64,000 bases of DNA, taken from assembly GCA_037414955.1 (NCBI GenBank), contig JBBEWH010000017.1:1-64000 (forward strand), written 5' to 3'. This DNA comes from Phytohabitans sp037414955 (lineage in GTDB: Bacteria > Actinomycetota > Actinomycetes > Mycobacteriales > Micromonosporaceae). The position numbers were made by a program, and so were the translations under genes. Below the pieces are notes generated by a model, which searched no databases, was not told the DNA's origin, and saw only the letters and a list, made by a program, of their open reading frames with translations. Below are positions 56,600 through 63,089 of this stretch, piece by piece. Positions within the stretch are counted from its first letter, which is position 1. Every line of letters begins with the position of its first letter.

Positions 56600-56622
56600 A
56601 ACGCCGGTGGGCGTTCTTCTTT
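56600..56622 (+). terminator. rho-independent terminator of the tRNA array
   Basis: AACGCC at 56600-56605 pairs with GGCGTT at 56610-56615 and is followed by CTTCTTT, the only T-rich terminator tract seen in the window. A smaller stem, ATAGCC/GGCTAT, precedes it at about 56561-56580. Confidence 0.6.
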
Positions 56623-56648
56623 GCCCTTCTTGACCAACGTCCCCGTCC

Positions 56649-57392
56649 TTACCCGCACGCGCAGTTGTACGTCCGGGTCGGCCTCCGGTGGGCGATATCG
56701 AGGCTCACCTCGCTGTAGCCGTCGCCGGCCCGCCACGTCAGGGTGAACGGAAGGCGCTCCCGCACCCCGATTACGAAGACGGTCTCGCTGCCATCGTTCG
56801 GGCCGGCGTACGCCACCTCGCGCAGGGCCGACCAGCCGCTCGGCACGCGAGCCACCTCCTGTCCGATCCGCCAGGGGTCCCGGCCGGGCTGATGGCCGCT
56901 GCCGACGTGCGCGAAGTCCGGCGCGAAGACCACGATCTCCAGTACCGCGCCACCGCGTACCTCGATCGGGTCGCCGGAGCGGGCCGCCTGCGCCCGCGCG
57001 ACATATCCAGCGTGGGCGCCGAAGCCGGCCGTGCCGTTCACCCTGAAGATCACCTGGTCGACGCAGCGGCCGCGGCTGGCCCGCACGAGGTAGAGCTCGT
57101 CGATGGTGTGCGGGCCCATCTGGGTGGGGCCGTCGCCGGTACTCCGGTGGACTTCGTCACATGGGTCCGGGCCGGCGGTTCTCGGGCGCCGGGTCTTCGA
57201 TCCCGCGCCTGATGTCGGTGTCGGCGTGGCGCCCGACGGCGCCGGCGCGGCGGCGGGCGTGGGCTCAGCGGCGGGCGGCGGCTCGGTGGCGACCGGTGGT
57301 GCTTTAGCCGTCCCGGCCTGACAGGCCGCCAGGCCGGCGGCTAGTGCGATGGCGATGGTGGCGTGCAGGACGCGCGTGGCGGTGTTCGACAT
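56649..57392 (-). CDS. AMIN-like domain lipoprotein
   Basis: A 247-residue lipoprotein. Signal MSNTATRVLHATIAIALAAGLAAC with Cys24, a Pro/Ala/Thr-rich linker of about 50 residues, then a beta-sandwich domain (DELYLVRASRGRCVDQVIFRVNGTAGFGAHAGYVARAQ, VRGGAVLEIVVFAP, and the final RLPFTLTWRAGDGYSEVSLDIAHR). This is the AMIN-like domain of actinobacterial lipoproteins, of unknown ligand, perhaps cell-wall binding. ATG 57392 has a weak ribosome-binding site. Convergent with the tRNA array. Confidence 0.82.
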   Translation of the reverse strand: MSNTATRVLHATIAIALAAGLAACQAGTAKAPPVATEPPPAAEPTPAAAPAPSGATPTPTSGAGSKTRRPRTAGPDPCDEVHRSTGDGPTQMGPHTIDELYLVRASRGRCVDQVIFRVNGTAGFGAHAGYVARAQAARSGDPIEVRGGAVLEIVVFAPDFAHVGSGHQPGRDPWRIGQEVARVPSGWSALREVAYAGPNDGSETVFVIGVRERLPFTLTWRAGDGYSEVSLDIAHRRPTRTYNCACG

Positions 57393-57544
57393 GCATGCAG
57401 GACGAACCACCACCCGATCCGGTTGACAAGCAGCCCGTGTCGGGTCGCCGACTACTCCCACGACGCGGGCCGCGTCTGGAAGGCTTTGGCCCGTGGCGCC
57501 ACTGCCTCACCGGCAACGAGAAGCCGCACCTTGGCTAGAAGAGC
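57393..57544. other. gene-free spacer
   Basis: About 150 bp between the AMIN-like lipoprotein start and a composite repeat. A TTGACA at about 57423 may belong to a promoter, but no matching -10 or gene is evident. Short open frames here look like chance. Confidence 0.4.
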
Positions 57545-57683
57545 CATGATCAGGGCGTCCTTCAAGTAGTTTGAAACTAAACATATAATCCAAAGTCTAC
57601 GGATGGGTTTAGAGGGGGTAGTAGAGCATGGATCGGGGCGTCCTTCAAGTCGTTAGAACTACTTGATGGACGCCCTGATCATG
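57545..57683. repeat. palindromic element opened at its apex by an AT-rich insert
   Basis: Left arm 57545-57571 and right arm about 57657-57683 match each other at 26 of 27 positions, both of the AAGTAG variant. Between them lie about 55 bp of AT-rich sequence and a second, less exact left arm (57628-57655, CATGGATCGGGGCG). This suggests an element of 56 bp whose centre was opened by an insertion or recombination. Confidence 0.8.
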
Positions 57684-57691
57684 GAGAGGGG

Positions 57692-58081
57692 TTAGGCGGC
57701 GCGGCGGCGGAGGGTGGCTACGGCGGAGCCGGCGAGGGTCAGCAGGCACTCGGGTAGCTGGCCGTCGGCGAGGGCCGCGCCGAACAGGGCCTCACCGGTG
57801 GAGATGTCGGCGTTGGCGTACGCGCTGACGAACCGCGCGACCCACCGCGCGTCGTACCCGGCCTCTTCGATGCCGGGGAAGTCGAGGGTCCAGCGGCCGC
57901 TCCGGACGCCGTCGCCCACCATGGTGGCCGCGAGGCACCAGGCCACGTCGTACGCGCCGGCGACGCCGGCCCGGTCGACGACGGCGTCGAACGTGCCGAC
58001 CACCCCGTCCGTGTCACCGGCCAGCGCGCTGCGCAGCACCTGAGCAGCGTCGTCGCGCGCTTCGGGGGGTAAATCCGTCAC
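57692..58081 (-). CDS. hypothetical protein
   Basis: A 129-residue soluble, all-helical protein (VTDLPPEARDDAAQVLRSALAGDTDGVVGTFDAVVDRAGVAGAYDVAWCLAATMVGDG). I do not recognise the family; the spacing of Ala, Asp and Val helices with a Tyr-Asp-Val-Ala-Trp block suggests a small actinobacterial family. GTG 58081 is preferred; a longer version could begin at the ATG inside the palindromic element at 58124-58126, giving 15 more residues. It is bounded by elements on both sides. Confidence 0.6.
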   Translation of the reverse strand: MTDLPPEARDDAAQVLRSALAGDTDGVVGTFDAVVDRAGVAGAYDVAWCLAATMVGDGVRSGRWTLDFPGIEEAGYDARWVARFVSAYANADISTGEALFGAALADGQLPECLLTLAGSAVATLRRRAA

Positions 58082-58123
58082 GAGCCGAAGAGTATGCCGC
58101 CCGGTCAACCCGCCGCACGCCCC

Positions 58124-58179
58124 CATGATCAAGGCGTCCTTCAAGTAGTTAGAACTACTTGAAGGACGCCTTGATCATG
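58124..58179. repeat. 56-bp palindromic element, copy 16
   Basis: Between tandem leftward genes (thioesterase, then the hypothetical protein). Stem is perfect over 26 bp, with the AAGTAG/CTACTT variant in both arms; apex GTTAGAAC. Best example of paired arm change. Confidence 0.9.
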
Positions 58180-58184
58180 GAAGG

Positions 58185-58589
58185 TTAGGAGGCGCGGAGG
58201 AGACAGGTGAGGCGCCCGGTGCAGACCCGGTCGCCGCCTTCGTCGGTGATCACGATCTCGTACGTGGTGAGGCTGCCGCCGCGATGCAGCGGTGTCGCGA
58301 TCCCGGTGACCGTACCGCTACGTACCGCTTTGTGGTGGCTGACGCTCAGCTCCACGCCGAGCGCGAAGGGGCGGCCGAGCGCGTACCCGTGCAGCGCGGC
58401 GCCCAGCGAGCCGAGCGTCTCCGCGAGCACTGCCGAGGCGCCGCCGTGCAGGAGGCCCATCGGCTGGGTGTTGCCTTCGACGGGCATGGTGCCGACGACC
58501 CGTTCCGCCGTCAGCTCGACGACCGTGATGCCCATGCGCTCGACGAGCGCGCCGGCGCCCAGCATCGTGATTTCCGCCGCAACGTCCAC
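58185..58589 (-). CDS. PaaI-type hotdog thioesterase
   Basis: A 134-residue hotdog-fold enzyme: ALVERMGITVVELTAERVVGTMPVEGNTQPMGLLHGGASAVLAETLGSLGAALHG, with the catalytic region NTQPMGLLHGG and the Ala/Glu helix usual for PaaI/MenI-type acyl-CoA thioesterases, then ALGVELSVSHHKAVRSGTVTGIATPLHRGGSLTTYEIVI. It may release free acids from acyl-CoA (for menaquinone or phenylacetate routes); no pathway genes are near. ATG at 58589 fits the family length. Flanked by an element at its end. Confidence 0.85.
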   Translation of the reverse strand: MDVAAEITMLGAGALVERMGITVVELTAERVVGTMPVEGNTQPMGLLHGGASAVLAETLGSLGAALHGYALGRPFALGVELSVSHHKAVRSGTVTGIATPLHRGGSLTTYEIVITDEGGDRVCTGRLTCLLRAS

Positions 58590-58705
58590 GCACCGCAGGC
58601 TACCCGTCGGTACTACTTTGGCCTGCGACTGTCGTCACAGCCAGTGCGGATGGCACAGTAGGGTGCCGCACCGAAACCCCGCACCCCTGGGGAGGGAACG
58701 AGTTC

Positions 58706-60046
58706 ATGAGCCGCCTGCGCGCCGTCACCATGGCCGCCTGCGCCGCATTGTTGCTGGCCGGCGCCGCCTGCGAGGCGGGAACCCAACCGGAGAGCACCCC
58801 ATCTGCGAACGGCCCCGCGCGGCTGTACGGCACAGACGGCAATATGATCAACTCGTTTGGCGACGAGTTCAAGGACCAGGCCGGCATCCTCGCCGGGATG
58901 AAGGGCACCACGCCGCTCACCCCGTTGAGTGAAGACTTCAAGAGCCGGCTCCGGTCCGTCGATCGAGACCTCAACGACTTCGCGTACGCCGGCGAGTCCT
59001 ACGACGCGGTGGTGATCGCCGCGCTCGCCGCGCAACTGGCGGGCAGCACGGCGCCGGCCCAGATCGCCAAGTACATCAACGGCGTCACCACCGGCGGGGA
59101 GCGCTGCGACACCGCCCCCGCCTGCCTGGGCCTGGCGCGCGCCGGCAACGACATCGAGTACCGCGGGGTCTCCCTCACCCGCGGCGGGTTCACGGACGAG
59201 GGCGAGCCCTCCACCGCCACGTACGCCACGCTGCACTTCGGCGCCACCGACCGGCTCGACGACGGCAAGACCGAGTTCGTGAGCGCCGGCGACGCGGCCA
59301 CCACCACGACGAAGCGACCGCCCACACCGCGTGGCGACGTGGACGCCCGGCAGGCCGGCGCACCGCTCAAGATCGCCGGTCTGCTGCCGAAGACCGGTGA
59401 CCTCGCGTTCGCGTACCCGCCGATGGCCGCCGCGACGGCGCTGGCGATCCGGGAGATCAACGCCGCGGGCGGGGTGCTCGGCGAACCGGTCGAGTGGCTC
59501 GACGGTGACGACGGGACCAACCCGGAGACGGCCAAGAAGACGGTGGCCGCGCACATCAGGGCCGGCGTACACGTGATCATCGGCGCAGGCGCCTCGGGAA
59601 TCTCGCGGGCCGTGCTGCCCGACGTGGTCGCCGCCGGCATGCTGCTCTTCTCGCCCTGCAACACCGACGCCGGGCTCAGCACGGTCGACGACAAGGGCCT
59701 CTACTTCCGGACCGCGCCCTCCGACCTCTTGCAGGGGCGCGCGCTCGCCGACGTCATCATGCGCGACGGCCCGCAGCGGATCGCGATCGTCGCGCGCAAG
59801 GACGCGTACGGCGAGGGCCTGCAGAGCAACGTGCGCACCGAGTTGGAGAAAGCCGGCATCACCTCCGACAACGTCAAGCTGCTGACCTACGACCCGCCGG
59901 CCGACGCCGAATCGAGCGTCGACTTCGACAGCGGCGCCAAGGAGATCAAGGACTTCGGCGCCGACTCGGTCGTGGTGATCGGGTACGCCGAGTCGGCCGA
60001 CGCCATCAAGGCCCTCGCCGCCGCGGGAGTCCAGCTCCAGCACTAA
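58706..60046 (+). CDS. type I periplasmic-binding lipoprotein with permuted lobes
   Basis: A 446-residue substrate-binding lipoprotein (branched-chain amino acid type), lipobox LAGAAC with Cys22. The order of the two halves is reversed. Residues about 39-185 (RLYGTDGNMINSFGDEF, then FAYAGESYDAVVIAALAAQ, AKYINGVTTGGERC, GGFTDEGEPSTATY) correspond to what is normally the C-terminal part. After a Thr/Pro linker (190-218), residues 221-446 (LKIAGLLPKTGDLAF, AIREINAAGGVLG, VIIGAGASGISRAVLP, LLFSPCNTDAGLS, GLYFRTAPSDLLQGRALAD) are the normal N-terminal part, which then stops at AGVQLQH, exactly where the other half should begin. No permease genes are near. RBS GGGGAGG is good. Confidence 0.85.
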   Translation: MSRLRAVTMAACAALLLAGAACEAGTQPESTPSANGPARLYGTDGNMINSFGDEFKDQAGILAGMKGTTPLTPLSEDFKSRLRSVDRDLNDFAYAGESYDAVVIAALAAQLAGSTAPAQIAKYINGVTTGGERCDTAPACLGLARAGNDIEYRGVSLTRGGFTDEGEPSTATYATLHFGATDRLDDGKTEFVSAGDAATTTTKRPPTPRGDVDARQAGAPLKIAGLLPKTGDLAFAYPPMAAATALAIREINAAGGVLGEPVEWLDGDDGTNPETAKKTVAAHIRAGVHVIIGAGASGISRAVLPDVVAAGMLLFSPCNTDAGLSTVDDKGLYFRTAPSDLLQGRALADVIMRDGPQRIAIVARKDAYGEGLQSNVRTELEKAGITSDNVKLLTYDPPADAESSVDFDSGAKEIKDFGADSVVVIGYAESADAIKALAAAGVQLQH

Positions 60047-60104
60047 GCGGTCGTGGCACGTTTCCGGGATCACGGCGATGGTGCGGTGGTCGTACGGTTT
60101 CCCC

Positions 60105-60665
60105 ATGAGCGAGCTTGACACCACACTGGCGGACAACACGCTGGCGGATGACCCGGGCGCCGAGCACGAGGGCTTCGGCAGCAGCGGCGAGGCGGACCCG
60201 ACGGACCCGCACTCGATCGTCCAGCACAACCTCGACGGCTCCACCGATGTGCTGACCGATGTGGACAGTGACGGGGTCATCGATCTGGTGGAGCACGACC
60301 AGGACAGCGACGGCAACGCGGAGACCACCTACGTCGACGCCGACCACGACGGCCACCTGGACACGGTGCTGCGCGACTACGACGACGACGCCGAGGTCGA
60401 CCGGCTGGCCGCCGACACCAACCAGGATGGCCGGGTCGACTACGTCGCCACCGACCGCAACGACGACGGTCAGCTCGACCGGGTGGTCGCGGACGCCGAC
60501 TACGACGGCAGGAACGACACCTGGCTCACCGACCAGGACTTCGACGGCGACGCGGACGTGGTGAAGGTCGACGTCAACGCCGACGGCGCGGCGGACGCCG
60601 TCTTCGAGGACACCGACGGTGACGGCCGCCTCGACGGGCCGGTCAACCCGTACGCCGATCACTGA
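60105..60665 (+). CDS. acidic DxDxDG-repeat protein
   Basis: A 186-residue strongly acidic protein made of about ten repeats of the type D-x-D-x-D-G-x-x-D (TDVDSDGVIDLVEHDQDSDGNAETT, VDADHDGHLDTV, ADTNQDGRVDYV, EDTDGDGRLDGP). These resemble calcium-binding dockerin/thrombospondin type 3 loops and VCBS repeats. There is no signal peptide, so it may be intracellular. No other domain. ATG 60105 has no recognisable ribosome-binding site. The next gene encodes a shorter relative. Function unknown; calcium buffering is a guess. Confidence 0.78.
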   Translation: MSELDTTLADNTLADDPGAEHEGFGSSGEADPTDPHSIVQHNLDGSTDVLTDVDSDGVIDLVEHDQDSDGNAETTYVDADHDGHLDTVLRDYDDDAEVDRLAADTNQDGRVDYVATDRNDDGQLDRVVADADYDGRNDTWLTDQDFDGDADVVKVDVNADGAADAVFEDTDGDGRLDGPVNPYADH

Positions 60666-60784
60666 GCCGCCGCGCCGCCGCCACCCGCCACCGGTCCACG
60701 GGTGCCTCACACGGGGGAGGCGCCCTTGGACCTATGCCACTAAGGTGCGTACGACTACCGAAACGCACGCGAAGGGGCGACGAC

Positions 60785-61024
60785 ATGAGCGAGCCGGTGG
60801 AGACTCGGGGCGACGAGCGTGTCGACCTGCTGGAGACGGACACCAACAAAGACGGCAAGGCTGACCTGTGGGCCGCCGACACGGACGGCGACGGCAAGCC
60901 CGACCTGTTCCAGTTCGACACCGACGGTGACGGCGAGGTCAACGTGACCATGGTGGACCTCGACCAGGACGGCACTCCCGAGGTGGTCGTCGACGGCGAC
61001 GGCGGTCACCCGCCGGCGGCCTGA
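60785..61024 (+). CDS. small acidic DxDxDG-repeat protein
   Basis: A 79-residue relative of the previous protein with four loops (LLETDTNKDGKADLWAADTDGDGKPDLFQFDTDGDGEVNVTMVDLDQDGTPEVVVD). It also lacks a signal peptide. AAGGGG precedes the ATG. TTGGAC at about 60725 and TACGAC 18 bp later might be a promoter, so it may be transcribed alone. The two genes look like local duplicates that changed in repeat number. Confidence 0.75.
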   Translation: MSEPVETRGDERVDLLETDTNKDGKADLWAADTDGDGKPDLFQFDTDGDGEVNVTMVDLDQDGTPEVVVDGDGGHPPAA

Positions 61025-61031
61025 GGTGTTT

Positions 61032-61077
61032 GGAAGGGCCCCTTGTTATGCAGAAAGCGATAACAAGGGGCCCTTCC
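61032..61077. terminator. AAGGGCCCCTT-family bidirectional terminator
   Basis: A perfect 17-bp stem, GGAAGGGCCCCTTGTTA at 61032-61048 with its complement at 61061-61077. It lies 7 bp after the acidic protein stop and adjoins the PrsW-like stop (61078-61080). Same family as 20343-20389. Confidence 0.8.
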
Positions 61078-62367
61078 TTAGCGGAGGCTCAGGGCGGCGC
61101 AGGCGGTGAAGAGGCCGGTCAGGATGACGGCCAGGAAGAACAGGCGGCGGCGCAGCGAGCCGGTGCGCTCGTCCGGCGCCAGCGCCTCGGGGTGCCCGAG
61201 TGCGCGCAGCCGGCTCCGCTGGTGCAGCACCTCGGTCCGCCAGCGCGCCGCGGCGGTCGCGTCGGCGCGGCTCAGTTCGACCGCGAGCCGGGCCTGCGCC
61301 CGCTGCAGCCGCCGCACCGCCTGGCGACCGGCGAGACCGGCCCGGCCGTACGCGTACCGGCGAGCGTTGGTGCGCAGGTGGCCCATGCTGAGCACGCGGA
61401 GCTCGCGCGGCGTGGCGACGTCCGGGTCGTGCAGGTCGGCGAGTAACTGGGTGTAGTAGTCGGCCTCGCGGTGCCGGGCCGAGCGCACCAGCAGCAGGAT
61501 CATGAGCAGCGGCGGGATGCCCTTGGCGAGCAGCACGGCGATCAGGGCGTACCCGTCGCCGTCCACCTCGACGGTCAGCAGCGGCGAGTTCCACACGAAG
61601 TGGCACAGCCAGGAGCCGGCCAACGCGAGCGCGCCGATGCCGATCCGCCGGCGCAGCGGCCGGTCCATCCGCACGATCAGGTATCCGATGCCGAAGCCGG
61701 CGAGCGCGCCGAACAGGGTGTGGCTCCACAGTCCAGCGAGGAAGCCGCGGACGAAGAAGGTGGCGAACACCGGGCCCATCTCGTCACCCCGGCCGGCGAT
61801 GGCGACCGCGTTCACCGCGTACACGACGTCCTCGACCACCTGGAAGCCCAGCCCGACGAGCGCGCCGTAGATGACGCCGTCGAGGATGCTGTTGATCTGG
61901 GCCTGGGCGATCAGGACGATGGCGACGACGCCGAGCGCGCGGACCGCCTCCTCGACCGTCGCGCCCGCGATGGCCGGCCCCCAGGCGGTGGCGAACCCCG
62001 GCGAGTACTCCTTGGCGAGCAGGTTCTGGAGGGCCGTGTTGCCGGGGAGGGCGGCCATCGTCGCGACCAGGCCGCCCCAGGCGAACGCGGTGGCGAGCAG
62101 CAGCGGCGGCTCCCGCTCCAGATAGTCGAGCGCGCCGACGAAGAGCCAGAACGGCACGGCGTACACGGCGAACAGCACGATCGCGAGGGTGGTCGCCCGC
62201 GGGTAGTCGGTGAACGCGTCCCGCACCACCCACAGCAGCTGGGCGCCGCCGACCGCGAGCAGCACGGCCACCAGCCAGAACGCGGGCAGCAGCAGCGACT
62301 TGCGGGCCACCGCCCAGACCGGCGTCGGATGTACCGGCGCCGTGCGCGCGCTCCGCGGCACGGTCAT
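61078..62367 (-). CDS. PrsW-family intramembrane metalloprotease
   Basis: A 429-residue membrane protein with about nine transmembrane helices. PrsW motifs are visible: Glu-Glu in ATVEEAVRALGVVAIVLIAQ, GLGFQVVEDVVY, LWSHTLFGALAGFGIGYL and LCHFVWNSPLL, which hold the metal-binding Glu and His residues. In Bacillus PrsW cleaves an anti-sigma factor. Here the C-terminal 130 residues are cytoplasmic, Arg-rich (RRYAYGRAGLAGRQAVRRLQRAQARLAVELSRADA), with a last hydrophobic helix. No anti-sigma gene lies nearby. It overlaps the upstream gene by four bases. Confidence 0.87.
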   Translation of the reverse strand: MTVPRSARTAPVHPTPVWAVARKSLLLPAFWLVAVLLAVGGAQLLWVVRDAFTDYPRATTLAIVLFAVYAVPFWLFVGALDYLEREPPLLLATAFAWGGLVATMAALPGNTALQNLLAKEYSPGFATAWGPAIAGATVEEAVRALGVVAIVLIAQAQINSILDGVIYGALVGLGFQVVEDVVYAVNAVAIAGRGDEMGPVFATFFVRGFLAGLWSHTLFGALAGFGIGYLIVRMDRPLRRRIGIGALALAGSWLCHFVWNSPLLTVEVDGDGYALIAVLLAKGIPPLLMILLLVRSARHREADYYTQLLADLHDPDVATPRELRVLSMGHLRTNARRYAYGRAGLAGRQAVRRLQRAQARLAVELSRADATAAARWRTEVLHQRSRLRALGHPEALAPDERTGSLRRRLFFLAVILTGLFTACAALSLR

Positions 62368-62927
62368 CGCGGCTCCCGGTACGCGATCGTCCGGATGCTC
62401 GCCTCGATCTCCTGCCCGACTCGGGCCAGTTCGGCGTCGGTGCCGCTGACGGTCACCTCGATCGCGACGCCGGCGGCCAGGAACACCGCGTACCGCCCGC
62501 CGCGCGCGCCGGCGGCGTAGTCGCCCTGGCGCCCGTACAGGCCGGTGTCGGTCTCGGCGGCGCGCTCCGAGCCGACGAGGCGCCGCCCGCCGGCTCTGTT
62601 GATCTTCTGGTGCAGCCGCTGGGTGGCCGCCTCCAGGTCACCGCGGAACGGCGCCACCACGATCACGTACCGGACCGGGCCGAGCACGAACAGCACGGTG
62701 CCCTGGCGGGTGGCGGGTCGGGTGTGGGTTACGTCGATCTTGGCGCCCGGCGGGGGGCGGACGGTGACCCCGCCGCCCACGCCATACGGCCGGTCGTCGG
62801 CGACCGGCCGCTCGTCGGGCACGGCGCGGTCGAGGGCCGGCAGCCCGGCGTAGAAGAACGCGAGCGTGCACAGGATGCCAAGGCTGCCCAGCAGGTTCCA
62901 CCGCAGCCGGCCCCTGCCCACCCTCAT
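62364..62927 (-). CDS. membrane-anchored hypothetical protein upstream of PrsW gene
   Basis: A 187-residue protein with one N-terminal transmembrane helix (LLGSLGILCTLAFFYAGLPAL) and an external domain of about 140 residues (VRYVIVVAPFRGDLEAATQRLHQKINRAGGRRLVG). No catalytic motif is seen. It overlaps the PrsW-like gene by four bases (ATGA), so the two are translated together and may act together, for example as a substrate or partner of the protease. Family not recognised. Confidence 0.75.
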   Translation of the reverse strand: MRVGRGRLRWNLLGSLGILCTLAFFYAGLPALDRAVPDERPVADDRPYGVGGGVTVRPPPGAKIDVTHTRPATRQGTVLFVLGPVRYVIVVAPFRGDLEAATQRLHQKINRAGGRRLVGSERAAETDTGLYGRQGDYAAGARGGRYAVFLAAGVAIEVTVSGTDAELARVGQEIEASIRTIAYREPR

Positions 62928-62971
62928 GTATCGACGCTAACGGTATTCATCCAGTCACGCTGAGCCTTCGC

Positions 62972-63027
62972 CATGATCAGGGCGTCCCTCATGCCGCTCT
63001 CACGACTACCGGGACGCCTCGATCATG
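62972..63027. repeat. 56-bp palindromic element, copy 17
   Basis: Between divergent genes (the anchored protein leftward, the permease rightward). Arms differ near the apex (CCTCATGCCG against CTACCGGG), so pairing is imperfect inside but the outer 16 bp pair except one. It lies about 45 bp from the protein start. Confidence 0.82.
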
Positions 63028-63089
63028 AGTGGGATCACGGGTTGGTAACCGTGCGAACCCATCGGCGGGGGTCGGGCGCTTCAACATCC

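Noticed and set aside
57344..57569. Short rightward open frames between the AMIN-like lipoprotein and the composite repeat
   Set aside because: No ribosome-binding site and no recognisable product; one ends only because of the repeat's sequence.
2217..63027. The repeats as a CRISPR array
   Set aside because: Spacing is kilobases, with genes between; units are palindromic and there is no cas gene.
2217..63027. The peptides (M)KDALIMG and MIKAS-KSL at the start or end of many open frames as real protein parts
   Set aside because: They are translations of the palindromic element. Better starts with ribosome-binding sites lie inside the genes. The prepilin peptidase is the one case where a start within the element seems needed.
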